DNA from: Chloroflexota bacterium
Lineage (GTDB): Bacteria > Chloroflexota > Anaerolineae > Anaerolineales > UBA4823
DNA: 64,000 bases
Assembly (NCBI GenBank): GCA_012516075.1
Contig: JAAYXE010000180.1
Span: 1-64,000 of the forward strand
Direction of reading: 5' to 3'
Below, piece by piece: positions 8,256 to 16,776 of the stretch (position 1 is its first letter; each line of letters starts with the position of its first letter). The notes under the pieces were generated by a model. The model was not told the origin of the DNA, did not search any database, and saw nothing but the letters and a program-made list of their open reading frames with translations. The translations under genes and the position numbers were made by a program.

Positions 8256-9833
8256 ATGAGCGGAATTGTATATCTGGTGGGAGGGGGCCCGGGCGATCCG
8301 GAATTGATCACCCTGCGCGGCGTGGAATGTCTGCGCCAGGCCGATGTCGTCATTTACGACCGGCTGGTCAGCCAGGCGCTGCACAGCTATGCCCCCCAGG
8401 CAGAGTGGATTGATGTGGGCAAGCAGCCAGACCACCATCCCATCCCACAGCACGAGATCAACCGCCTGCTGGTGGAAAAGGGTAAAGAGGGCAAGGTCGT
8501 TGTGCGCCTGAAAGGCGGCGACCCCTTCGTGTTTGGCCGGGGCGGAGAGGAGGCGCAGGCCCTGCTGGAGGCCGGCATTCCTTTTGAAGTCGTCCCCGGC
8601 GTCACCAGCGCTATTGCTGGGCCAGCTTACGCCGGTATACCGGTGACCCAGCGCAATATGGCCTGCAGCGCAGCTTTCATCACCGGGCACCGGGCGCAGA
8701 GCGGCTGCAGTCCGACCGGCGACTGGCAGCGGGCAGCCCGCGGCGTGGATACGCTGGTTTTCATGATGGGCGTCGCCAGCCTGCCCCAGATTGTGGAACA
8801 GATGCGCCTGGCCGGTCGCCCGGCCAGCACTCCGGTGGCGCTGGTCGAAAGAGCCACCACCCCCCTGCAAAAGGTCGTCACCGGCACGCTGGAGAATATC
8901 CTTGAGCGTGCTGCCGGCGTTTGCCCCCCGGCGTTGATTGTGGTTGGCGATGTAGCCAGCCTGCACGAAGAACTGCAGTGGTTCAAGCGCGACGAGCGGC
9001 GGCCGCTGTTTGGACTGCGGGTGGTTAACACCAGGCCGCGCGTGCAGCGCTGGTCTGGGACGGACGAAATCCCCGGACCGGATGAGTTCACCATGCGGCT
9101 GTATGCGCTTGGCGCCCAGGCGATCTCGCTGCCGTCCTGCCTGATCACACCCCCGCTGGATTCAGCACCGCTGGACTGCGCCATTCATCACCTGTCGGAC
9201 CCGGAGGGCCTGGGGTACAACTGGATTATCTTCACCAGCCGGAATGCAGTGCAGTTTTTCGGCGACCGCCTGTTTGCACAGGGCTGCGACGCGCGCAGTC
9301 TTTCGTCGGTTCGCCTGGCGGCTGTCGGGCCGCGCACCGCAGCAGCGCTGCGCCCTTACGGACTGAAGGCCGACTTCATCCCCAGTTATGCCCACGGGAA
9401 GTCTCTGGCAAAGGAAATGACCGCCCTCAGCGGCCGGGTGGTGCTGGTGCCGCACGCAGAAGGTTCACCTCCACTCACCGTGCCCGACCTGCTTTCTCAG
9501 GGTTACCAGGTTGAGGCAGTGCCTGCTTACCGGGTGTGCACTGAAATTGAACCCCCTGACAGCCTGACGGAGCTGATTGCTGGTGAGGCCGATGTGGTGA
9601 CATTTTTCAGCCCTGCGGCGGTGCGTGGACTGACGAATATGCTGGCCCAGCAGGGCTGTGACCCGGTGAGAACCCTGAACTCATTTACCACGGCCTGCGT
9701 CGGCCCGACCACCGCGCAGGCGGCCAGAACTGCCGGCCTGCGGGTGGATATCGTCGCCGCAGAACAGAGTGTAGAAGGCATGTGCCAGGCGCTGGCGCAG
9801 TGGGTGGCTGAGAAGCAGCCGGCGCTGGGCTGA
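8256..9833 (+). CDS. cobA-hemD: uroporphyrinogen-III C-methyltransferase / uroporphyrinogen-III synthase fusion
   Basis: One 525-residue chain joins two steps of siroheme and corrinoid synthesis. Residues 1-245 are the SAM-dependent methyltransferase that makes precorrin-2: VYLVGGGPGDPELITLRG at the N-terminus, YDRLV, VRLKGGDPFVFGRGGEE, EVVPGVTSAIAGPAYAGIP. Residues from about 255 to 520 match HemD, which closes hydroxymethylbilane to uroporphyrinogen III: IIFTSRNAVQFF, AAVGPRTAAALR and VTFFSPAAVRGL. The methyltransferase-HemD order is the common fusion. It sits between the precorrin-2 dehydrogenase and an epimerase-like gene, all on the plus strand. Confidence 0.93.
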   Translation: MSGIVYLVGGGPGDPELITLRGVECLRQADVVIYDRLVSQALHSYAPQAEWIDVGKQPDHHPIPQHEINRLLVEKGKEGKVVVRLKGGDPFVFGRGGEEAQALLEAGIPFEVVPGVTSAIAGPAYAGIPVTQRNMACSAAFITGHRAQSGCSPTGDWQRAARGVDTLVFMMGVASLPQIVEQMRLAGRPASTPVALVERATTPLQKVVTGTLENILERAAGVCPPALIVVGDVASLHEELQWFKRDERRPLFGLRVVNTRPRVQRWSGTDEIPGPDEFTMRLYALGAQAISLPSCLITPPLDSAPLDCAIHHLSDPEGLGYNWIIFTSRNAVQFFGDRLFAQGCDARSLSSVRLAAVGPRTAAALRPYGLKADFIPSYAHGKSLAKEMTALSGRVVLVPHAEGSPPLTVPDLLSQGYQVEAVPAYRVCTEIEPPDSLTELIAGEADVVTFFSPAAVRGLTNMLAQQGCDPVRTLNSFTTACVGPTTAQAARTAGLRVDIVAAEQSVEGMCQALAQWVAEKQPALG

Positions 9834-9857
9834 GCCCCACCCGCCACGGAGAAGGTA

Positions 9858-10955
9858 ATGAAGGCTCTGGTTACAGGTGGAACAGGCTTTATCGGTTCCA
9901 ACATCGCCCTGCGGCTGGTTGAGCGCGGCTGGCAGGTGCGCATACTCGAACGACCGGGCGCGTCTCGCATCCTCCTGGAAGACGGCCCGTTTGAATTTGT
10001 GACCGGAGACGTGCTGCAGCCGGAAACCCTGCCCCCGGCGATGGAAGGCGTCGATGTGGTCATCCATGCAGCCGGCGTGGTCGACTACTGGCGGCAGGGG
10101 GTTGAACGCATGTACGCTGTGAACGTGGAAGGGACACGCAATGTGATGCGTGCTGCGCTTAAAAGGCGCATCCCGCGCGTGGTGCACACCAGTTCTACAG
10201 CGGCCATGGGAATTCACCCCAACGAAGTGGTCGATGAAACCTTCACGTTTAATGTCAGGCCCGAGCGCTTTGTGTACGGTCACAGCAAATATCTGGCAGA
10301 GCAGGTGGTGTACGAGTATATCCGCCAGGGACTGCCGGCTGTGATCGTCAACCCGACTACCGTATTAGGCCCTCGAGATATTCGTAAAGTATCCAGCGGC
10401 GTCGTTGTGGAAGTTGTAAAGCACTGTGTTCCCCCGCTGATTCCGCCAGGGGGTGTCAATATCGCGCCGATCTGTGATGTCGCTCACGGCGTCATCGAGG
10501 CAGCCCTCAAAGGCAAAGTCGGCGAACGCTACATCCTGGGCGGTGAGAACATGACGCACCTGCATCTGTATCAGACCATCGCCAACGTCGTGGGCTGCGG
10601 CATGAAATTGAAAGTGATGCCTCGCTGGCAGGTCAGGATTATCGCCATGCTCACCGATATGCTGCAGCCCGAAACCAGCGGACCTGTCCCGCTGACCGGC
10701 GACCGCCTGCGTCTGGAAGCTCAGATGTTTTATTTTGACTCTTCCAAAGCACGACGTGAATTCAATATGCCCAGCACGCCGCTGCGTGTGACCATCGGCC
10801 GCACCTTTGAGTGGTATGAAGAGATGGGTGAATTTGAAGGTCTGGCGGAGAAGCTTGAGAAAGAGGGCGCCTGTAAATACTGCGGCCGGAAGCGCACCCT
10901 GTCCTGGCCCCGTCAGGCAGCCGCAGCTGGTTCTGAGGAGAATGCACTGCAATGA
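9858..10955 (+). CDS. NAD-dependent epimerase/dehydratase, HpnA/DFR-like
   Basis: This 365-residue extended short-chain dehydrogenase has the nucleotide-binding VTGGTGFIGSNIA at residues 5-17, DVVIHAAGVVDYW, the catalytic STAAMG serine region and the YGHSKYLAE motif that supplies Tyr and Lys. The overall pattern is closest to HpnA/dihydroflavonol 4-reductase-like proteins; the substrate is unknown. An unusual C-terminal tail of about 30 residues contains CKYCGRKRTLSW, a CxxC that could bind metal. GGAGAAGG precedes the ATG. Its stop overlaps the start of the sensor kinase (ATGA), so the two are coupled. Confidence 0.8.
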   Translation: MKALVTGGTGFIGSNIALRLVERGWQVRILERPGASRILLEDGPFEFVTGDVLQPETLPPAMEGVDVVIHAAGVVDYWRQGVERMYAVNVEGTRNVMRAALKRRIPRVVHTSSTAAMGIHPNEVVDETFTFNVRPERFVYGHSKYLAEQVVYEYIRQGLPAVIVNPTTVLGPRDIRKVSSGVVVEVVKHCVPPLIPPGGVNIAPICDVAHGVIEAALKGKVGERYILGGENMTHLHLYQTIANVVGCGMKLKVMPRWQVRIIAMLTDMLQPETSGPVPLTGDRLRLEAQMFYFDSSKARREFNMPSTPLRVTIGRTFEWYEEMGEFEGLAEKLEKEGACKYCGRKRTLSWPRQAAAAGSEENALQ

Positions 10956-13837
10956 GTTTCTGGAAGAACGCCTGGGCGCATATTTCAGAATGGTTTTTCC
11001 GCAGGTGGCAGGCCATCCTGGGGCAGCGCTGGATTAACCTGGGCCTGCGCGCCAAAATGTCTGCCATGGTGATCATTGGGCTGCTGGGGCTGCTGACCAC
11101 TTTCTCTCTATTAGGGATCAGCACCACTCGCCAGGTGACCCGTCAGGTGCTGAGCGAGCGCGTGATGCTGGCGCGCTTGAGTGCAAACAGCCTGGACTCA
11201 AAGCTCGACCACGGGAAAGCCATTCTCACTCTGCTGGCGAACCAGGCAGCGCTGCGCAAACAGGACATCGACGCCTCAGAAGTCGCCGGCGCTCTGGGTG
11301 AAAGCATCGATTTCGAAGAAGGTATCTTTCTGATCGATCAAAGCGGCCGGGTGCTGGCAGCGCGTAATCACCAGAGGCCGGACATCAACTGGCTGATGAT
11401 ACCGGCGGTGAACGATGCTCTGCGAGGGGAAGCGTTCAATATTTCCATCCTGGAAAAGGATGTAAGCACCTCTTCCCTGGCCCTGATCGCCATCCCGGTG
11501 CGGAACGAGCAGGGGCAGGTGCATGCTGCACTGACCGGCCTGATCAACCTGAGCTCGACGAACCTGTTCACACCCGATCATGCCATCAATCTGGGTCAGA
11601 CAGGCTCTATCGAACTGATTGACAGCAGCGGGCAGGTGCTGGTCAGCGCGCATCCAGAACGGAGACTGCAGAACCCTGAGCGTGAAGCGCTGCTCGAACG
11701 CCTTTTCCGGGGTGGGGAGACAGGGATCGAAACCTGCTGGGGATGTTATGAAACTGACGACCTCGAAGCGAAGGATGAAGTGATTGCCTTCTCCCCCCTG
11801 CAGCAGGTGCCCTGGGGCATCGTCGTGCGGCAGAAAGCGGACGAGGTCTTCTCCCCGGTGAGACGCCTGACCATGCTGACTCTGATTCTGGGGGCTGCAA
11901 CCGTGGTTGGGGCGATGGGCCTGGTGTGGGTGACGACGAACAGCGTCATCCGCCCGGTGCAGATGCTGACCGCTGCTGCCCAGCGTATTGCTGAAGGCGA
12001 CCTGACGACCCCGGTGCAGATTTCCTCAGCGGACAGCCGGCCGGAAGTAAGGCGCGGCGATGAAATCGGCGCGCTGGCGGCGAGCTTCCAGATCATGCGC
12101 CGCCGGCTTAAGGAGTCTATGGACGAGGTCTATGACCTCAACCGTGACCTGGATAAACGCGTTCAGGAGCGTACGCAGGAGGCCCGGCAGGCCCAGCTCG
12201 AGGCACAGGCGGCCCGTGATGACCTGCGCGCGATCATCGACGCCCTGGATGATGAGCTGATCGTCGTGGGGGTGGAAGATCACCGTGTCCAGCTCGCCAA
12301 CCGCAAGGTGCTGGAGCGCCTGAAAGACCCCAGCGCCCTCCAGGAGCTGGACTGCCAGCAAATCCTGCGCAACGAGTTGAAATGCTGTTCGGAAAAAGAC
12401 TGTAATAATCGGTGCGGGTCGCTGTCCTGCAACTGCCCGATCCCGAAGATCATCGAAACCGGTAAGTCCGTGCGTGTGACCCAGATTCACCGCTGCACTG
12501 ACCGGAGTCAAAACTGTTACATCGACGTTGTGGCATCGCCGATGAAGGATGCCAACGGGAACATCACGCGGGTGGTGGAACTGATCCGTGATGTGACCGA
12601 GGAGCGCAAGATCCGCGAATCCCTGGAACGCAAGAACCAGCAGCTGTCGATCCTGAACGCCATCGCCATGACCACCAACCAGTCTCTGGATCTGGGGGAG
12701 ATCCTGGGACGAGCCCTGGACCAGCTGCTCAAACTGACGTCCATCGATGCAGGGGCCGTGTTTCTGCAGGAGGATCTGCTGAAGGAATTAAGCCTGGTAG
12801 CGTACCGGGGCCTTTCTGAAGAGACCGCCAACCTGGCCTCCAGGATGGGAATGCTGGACGGTGCCTGCGGCGGCGTGATGGAGAAGGGGCACCTGGTGAT
12901 TGTCCCCGATCTGAGCCGCTACCGGGGTAAACGCGCCCGTTCCCTGCGCGGCGAGCAGTTGAAAACGCTCGTCCACGTGCCGCTGGTCGCCAAGGGATCG
13001 GTGCTGGGGAGCATGTGCGTGGCCACCCGCAACCGGCATGAATTCTCCACCGAGGAACAGGAACTGCTCTCGGTTATCGGCAGCCAGATCGCAGTGGCTG
13101 TGGAAAACGCCCGCCTGTATGCCGAAGTACAGCGCAAGGAGCAGCTGCGCGGCGAGCTGTTCAAAAAAGCGATCTTCGCCCAGGAAGAGGAACGCAAGCG
13201 CATCGCCCGCGAGCTGCACGACGACACCAGCCAGGCGCTCGCAGCCATGATGTTCGCCGCCGAAGAGAGCCAGGAGATGGATGACCTGACGGCCATCAAG
13301 CAGCGCCTGGAAGGGATCCGTGACCTGGCGCAGCACACCCTCGACAACGTGCATAAAATCATCTTCGATCTGCGCCCGTCCATGCTCGACCATCTCGGGC
13401 TGGTGCCCGCGCTGCGCTGGCTGGCCGCCTCCCGCCTCGAATCGAAAGGGATCCGGGTCACCATCGAAGAGATCTCACCGCAGAAGCGCCTGCCGGCCGA
13501 GCTGGAGACCGCCCTCTTCCGTGTGGTTCAGGAGGCGATCACCAACATCGCCCGCCATGCAGCCGCACGTACAGTGGCGATCCTGCTGTACTTTGACGAG
13601 AAGCAGGCAACCATCAGCATCGAGGATGACGGCATCGGTTTCGATCTGGAGGAATTAACCATCACCCCAGACAGCTCGCGCGGCCTGGGCCTGCTGGGTA
13701 TGCAGGAACGCGTCGAACTGATGGGCGGGGAGCTGGAGATAAACTCCACGCCGAACTTTGGAACACAGGTCCACATCCGCGTTCCGCTGAACGGCCATGA
13801 GAGCGAGGTCCCTGAAAAAGATCTGGAAATGGTTTGA
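10952..13837 (+). CDS. membrane sensor histidine kinase with Cys-rich PAS and GAF domains
   Basis: The 961-residue kinase has an N-terminal transmembrane helix (about 35-55), an extracytoplasmic dCache-like sensor, a second helix (about 308-330) and a HAMP domain to about 390. Then come a coiled segment, a PAS domain at about 425-560, a GAF domain at about 575-725 and a HisKA_3/HATPase module. The phosphoacceptor is His756 in RIARELHDD. The ATP-binding part shows EAITNIARHA, DDGIGFD and GLGLLGMQER. The PAS domain contains a tight group of cysteines (Cys478, 479, 484, 488, 493, 495), suggesting a metal or Fe-S redox sensor. The response regulator gene follows after 35 bp, indicating a NarX/NarL-type pair. 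Confidence 0.9.
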   Translation: MSFWKNAWAHISEWFFRRWQAILGQRWINLGLRAKMSAMVIIGLLGLLTTFSLLGISTTRQVTRQVLSERVMLARLSANSLDSKLDHGKAILTLLANQAALRKQDIDASEVAGALGESIDFEEGIFLIDQSGRVLAARNHQRPDINWLMIPAVNDALRGEAFNISILEKDVSTSSLALIAIPVRNEQGQVHAALTGLINLSSTNLFTPDHAINLGQTGSIELIDSSGQVLVSAHPERRLQNPEREALLERLFRGGETGIETCWGCYETDDLEAKDEVIAFSPLQQVPWGIVVRQKADEVFSPVRRLTMLTLILGAATVVGAMGLVWVTTNSVIRPVQMLTAAAQRIAEGDLTTPVQISSADSRPEVRRGDEIGALAASFQIMRRRLKESMDEVYDLNRDLDKRVQERTQEARQAQLEAQAARDDLRAIIDALDDELIVVGVEDHRVQLANRKVLERLKDPSALQELDCQQILRNELKCCSEKDCNNRCGSLSCNCPIPKIIETGKSVRVTQIHRCTDRSQNCYIDVVASPMKDANGNITRVVELIRDVTEERKIRESLERKNQQLSILNAIAMTTNQSLDLGEILGRALDQLLKLTSIDAGAVFLQEDLLKELSLVAYRGLSEETANLASRMGMLDGACGGVMEKGHLVIVPDLSRYRGKRARSLRGEQLKTLVHVPLVAKGSVLGSMCVATRNRHEFSTEEQELLSVIGSQIAVAVENARLYAEVQRKEQLRGELFKKAIFAQEEERKRIARELHDDTSQALAAMMFAAEESQEMDDLTAIKQRLEGIRDLAQHTLDNVHKIIFDLRPSMLDHLGLVPALRWLAASRLESKGIRVTIEEISPQKRLPAELETALFRVVQEAITNIARHAAARTVAILLYFDEKQATISIEDDGIGFDLEELTITPDSSRGLGLLGMQERVELMGGELEINSTPNFGTQVHIRVPLNGHESEVPEKDLEMV

Positions 13838-13872
13838 GAAGCACCGGGCTGTGTTGAAAGGAGCAGTTGTAA

Positions 13873-14562
13873 ATGACCGATATTCGCGTGTTGATCGTCG
13901 ATGATCACGCAATCCTGCGCGATGGGATTCGATCTCTGCTGGAACGCCAGGAGGGCATCGTCGTCGTCGGTGAAGCCTCGAACGGGCGTGAGGCGCTCTC
14001 CTGCGTCAGTGATTTACACCCCGACATTGTTCTCATGGATGTGGCCATGCCGGAGATGAACGGTCTCGAGGCCACCCAGTTGATTAAATCCTATTACCCC
14101 CAGGTCAAAGTGCTGATCCTCACACAGCATGACAATCGCGAATACGTCCTGCCGCTGCTGCAGTCCGGCGCTTCGGGTTATGTGCTCAAGCGTTCCGGCG
14201 GGCGCGAGGTCGTGGCTGCAATTCGCCAGGTCTACGAGCAGGGGGCGTTCCTGGAGGGCAGCGTTGCCCAGCAGGTGCTGCAGGATTATGCTCATGGAGA
14301 TGACGAGAGCCACCGCACCGCTCAGGAAGGCGCAGGCGACCCTGTACCCTCTCTGACCGATCGCGAGAAAGAGGTGCTGCGCCTGATCGTGGAAGGAAAG
14401 AGTAACAAAGAAATCGGGAGCCTGCTGGGGATCAGCCCGAAAACCGTCTCGGTGCACCGCAGCAACCTGATGACCAAACTGGACGTGCACAACACGGTGG
14501 AGCTGATCCACTACGTCACTAAAAATAAATTGTTCGATTTTTCGCTCGATAACCTCGGTTAA
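13873..14562 (+). CDS. NarL/FixJ-family response regulator
   Basis: The 229-residue regulator has a receiver domain with acidic residues at Asp10-Asp11, the phosphoacceptor Asp56 in LMDVAMPEMNG, and Lys near residue 106 in GYVLKRSGG. A linker leads to a C-terminal LuxR helix-turn-helix at about residues 160-220 (LTDREKEVLRLIVEGKSNKEIG). AAAGGAG lies upstream of the ATG. It is the obvious partner of the kinase encoded just before it. The target genes are unknown; the siroheme genes upstream and the dsr operon are reasonable candidates by position and by the cysteine-rich sensor. Confidence 0.92.
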   Translation: MTDIRVLIVDDHAILRDGIRSLLERQEGIVVVGEASNGREALSCVSDLHPDIVLMDVAMPEMNGLEATQLIKSYYPQVKVLILTQHDNREYVLPLLQSGASGYVLKRSGGREVVAAIRQVYEQGAFLEGSVAQQVLQDYAHGDDESHRTAQEGAGDPVPSLTDREKEVLRLIVEGKSNKEIGSLLGISPKTVSVHRSNLMTKLDVHNTVELIHYVTKNKLFDFSLDNLG

Positions 14563-14617
14563 CAGTGCCGCCGGGACGAACGCCGGCCTTCTCGATATTC
14601 TTTACAGGAGATACTCC

Positions 14618-15418
14618 ATGCCAGATTCGCTTGATTTACAATTCGTCCTTATCCCCGATGCCGAGTTTATTATCGGCAGCGACCTGAGCAGAGATAAGCT
14701 GACCCAGGATGATGAAAAGCCAGAGCACCGCCTGCGGGTGACGGATTTCTATATCATGAAGTATCCGGTGACCAATGCGCAGTACCGGCAGTTTATCGAA
14801 GCGACCGGGCACCGCCCCCCCTTTTTTGGATGGCCCGACGGAGCCTTCCCGGAAGATAAGGCCGATCATCCCGTTGTTGGGGTGACCTTCCACGACGCTG
14901 TCGCTTTCTGCGAATGGGCCTCACAGGTCACCGGTTTACCGCTGCGACTGCCTTCCGAACCCGAATGGGAGAAAGCAGCGCGCGGCACAGACGGCAGGAT
15001 TTACCCATGGGGCAACGAATGGAAAGAAGGGCACTGCAACAGCTACGAAGCCAGAATAGGCGGAACCAGCCCGGTTGGCGCATTTTCGCCTCAGGGCGAC
15101 AGTCCATACGGCGTGGCCGATATGGGCGGAAACGTGCAGGAGTGGTGCTCTTCTCTCTTCAACATCTACCCTTATGATCCCACCGACGGCCGCGAGATCC
15201 TGGTGAACAACCCCAACGCGCGCGGGTTGATGCCGAACATCCGTGAGACGGGATGTGTCGCCAATGCGCTGGCGATTGAGGCCTCGATCGATAAATCCGT
15301 GATTCGCGGCGGTTCATGGCGCGAGGCGAAGGTCAAGAGCCGCTGCGCCTACCGGGGCTGGGCAGCGCCCATGCACCGCAGCGACGACACCGGTTTTCGC
15401 TGTGTATACGAACCCTAA
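14618..15418 (+). CDS. SUMF1/formylglycine-generating-enzyme-like protein
   Basis: The 266-residue protein has the FGE-sulfatase fold signatures: MKYPVTNAQYRQFIEATGH, HPVVGVTFHDAVAFCEWAS, LRLPSEPEWEKAARG, YPWGNEW, the GVADMGGNVQEWC core and a C-terminal RGGSW with CAYRGW and GFRC. Family members convert sulfatase Cys to formylglycine, hydroxylate, or build sulfur-containing compounds such as ergothioneine. The exact reaction here cannot be read from sequence, and no sulfatase gene is nearby. AGGAGA precedes the ATG. It is the last gene before a strong terminator, so it probably ends the siroheme/two-component transcript. Confidence 0.82.
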   Translation: MPDSLDLQFVLIPDAEFIIGSDLSRDKLTQDDEKPEHRLRVTDFYIMKYPVTNAQYRQFIEATGHRPPFFGWPDGAFPEDKADHPVVGVTFHDAVAFCEWASQVTGLPLRLPSEPEWEKAARGTDGRIYPWGNEWKEGHCNSYEARIGGTSPVGAFSPQGDSPYGVADMGGNVQEWCSSLFNIYPYDPTDGREILVNNPNARGLMPNIRETGCVANALAIEASIDKSVIRGGSWREAKVKSRCAYRGWAAPMHRSDDTGFRCVYEP

Positions 15419-15435
15419 TGTGTGGTAGGGAACAT

Positions 15436-15470
15436 AAAAAGGCGGCGCCTGGCGGGCGCCGCCTTTTTGT
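15436..15470. terminator. bidirectional intrinsic terminator
   Basis: A perfect 9-bp GC-only stem (15441-15449 with 15455-15463) has five A bases before it and five T bases after it, so it can stop transcripts from both sides. It lies between the convergent SUMF1-like gene (plus) and the SRPBCC gene (minus). Confidence 0.92.
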
Positions 15471-15483
15471 TAATGAGGGAATT

Positions 15484-16077
15484 CTAAACCAGATAAGCGA
15501 TTCCCAGTGCAATGGCTGCCATCAGAAAAGCGATCATTCCCACGGCATGCATGAACAGCACCGTCTGCACAACTCTGCGCTGGTCGTGGCGCATGCGCAG
15601 GTAGAAGCGGTCGAGCAGCCATTTGATAATGCGCTGGTAGCCAGCCGGGCGCAGCTCGGAATAGCGCTTGATGTTGCCCAGCCACTGCTGGATCACCTGG
15701 CGCACAGCCGGCACCACGGTATCCTGGTTCTCATCGGGAACGGAGAAAACCTCCTCGTACATTACCCGGGTGCCTGAGGCTGCTTCCTGCACCGACCAGG
15801 TGATCTGCGACGGCTCTGGCAGGTCCAGCCGGTAGGCGAACTTGCGCAGCGGTAAATACTCGGTGATGATCGTGTCGTATTCGATTTCTTTTCCCTGGGT
15901 CACTCGCACCCGGTAGCGGCTGCCGGGCTGTGGGAAATCCTCGCTTTTGCCCAGAATTTGGGCCACCCCGTAGAGCGGGCTGAGCTGGATGCGGCGTTCG
16001 AGATTGAGGATCAGATCAAAAACCTGGGAGCGTGGAGCATCAATGTCAACCCACTCCACAACTCTGTGCGTGTGCAT
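15484..16077 (-). CDS. SRPBCC (polyketide-cyclase-like) protein with C-terminal membrane helix
   Basis: The 197-residue protein has a START/SRPBCC-type N-terminal domain (VVEWVDIDAPRSQVFDLI, a ligand-binding helix-grip pattern through about residue 135), followed by a basic linker and a C-terminal hydrophobic segment at about 172-195 that should anchor it in the membrane. The ligand is unknown. I prefer the ATG at 16077, preceded by GGCAGG and coinciding with the start of the conserved domain, over an upstream in-frame start at 16128. It is preceded by a gene-free stretch of about 700 bp and seems to be its own unit. Confidence 0.72.
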   Translation of the reverse strand: MHTHRVVEWVDIDAPRSQVFDLILNLERRIQLSPLYGVAQILGKSEDFPQPGSRYRVRVTQGKEIEYDTIITEYLPLRKFAYRLDLPEPSQITWSVQEAASGTRVMYEEVFSVPDENQDTVVPAVRQVIQQWLGNIKRYSELRPAGYQRIIKWLLDRFYLRMRHDQRRVVQTVLFMHAVGMIAFLMAAIALGIAYLV

Positions 16078-16776
16078 ACGTTTACCTGCCTTCTTTTCAT
16101 AACCACTGCCCGTGGGGCATGATATCAACTATATCCCCTTGTTAAATATATTCTACACCAAAATAGGGTGAAATTGTACCAGGATGCTTGCTGTGGAGGG
16201 CCGGTGTGGGGAGATTGGAAGGCGGGATTAATAAATGTTGGGTGTATCGCCTGTTCCATCCAGCAGTAAGGCATGAGGAGCATCTTCGGGTCGTCTGAGC
16301 GGTTTGGACATGGCGCGTATTTCAGGCATGTTATGCATGACATGCATGCCCGGTCGAAAACAGCCTGCCGGGTGGTCCTGGTTTTATTCTTAACAGAGAC
16401 AGGTTTCCCCTGACCAGTGTCTCCCGCCCACTTTCATCCACCTGTAAAGGCACGGCATTGTCAGGCCCCTGACCTTTCCTTTAAAGTAGTTATCCAGAGC
16501 CCAGGTAGACTGTTTCAATAGCAGCCGTGCCCGCTGGCCTTACCTTACTCGATCCACTGAGCGGGCATGACCAATTTCTCACATAGTAGATCTTGCGGCT
16601 GGCATACTATTACGACCAGGCAAATTTCCCCTCATCGTCGTGTCTCTACCCGCCGGGAGGTAAGGTATCGGTGTAAAGCTTAGCACACAGGTTGAAGGGT
16701 TATTCGGGCAAAGCTAAGGAAGAGAAAAGGCAGGATTAATTACGATCGGTGATCAGTATGCCCCTGCTTTTTGGGC
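16078..16776. other. gene-free stretch with inverted repeats
   Basis: Between the SRPBCC start and the radical SAM stop no convincing coding sequence is visible. Several inverted repeats occur. One is GGCATG...CATGCC around a region at about 16327-16352 rich in ATGCATG. Another is an 8-bp pair TGCCCGCT/AGCGGGCA near 16528-16566. A third is a distant CCTTACCT/AGGTAAGG pair near 16537 and 16660. The stretch probably carries the SRPBCC promoter and the 3' end of the long dsr transcript. No cobalamin riboswitch box was recognised. Confidence 0.4.

Noticed and set aside
7854-8966. Long minus-strand reading frame opposite the siroheme genes
   Set aside because: It overlaps two confidently identified plus-strand genes and has no recognisable domain.
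16125-16343. 72-codon minus-strand frame in the gene-free stretch
   Set aside because: No ribosome binding site, no domain, and composition like non-coding DNA.
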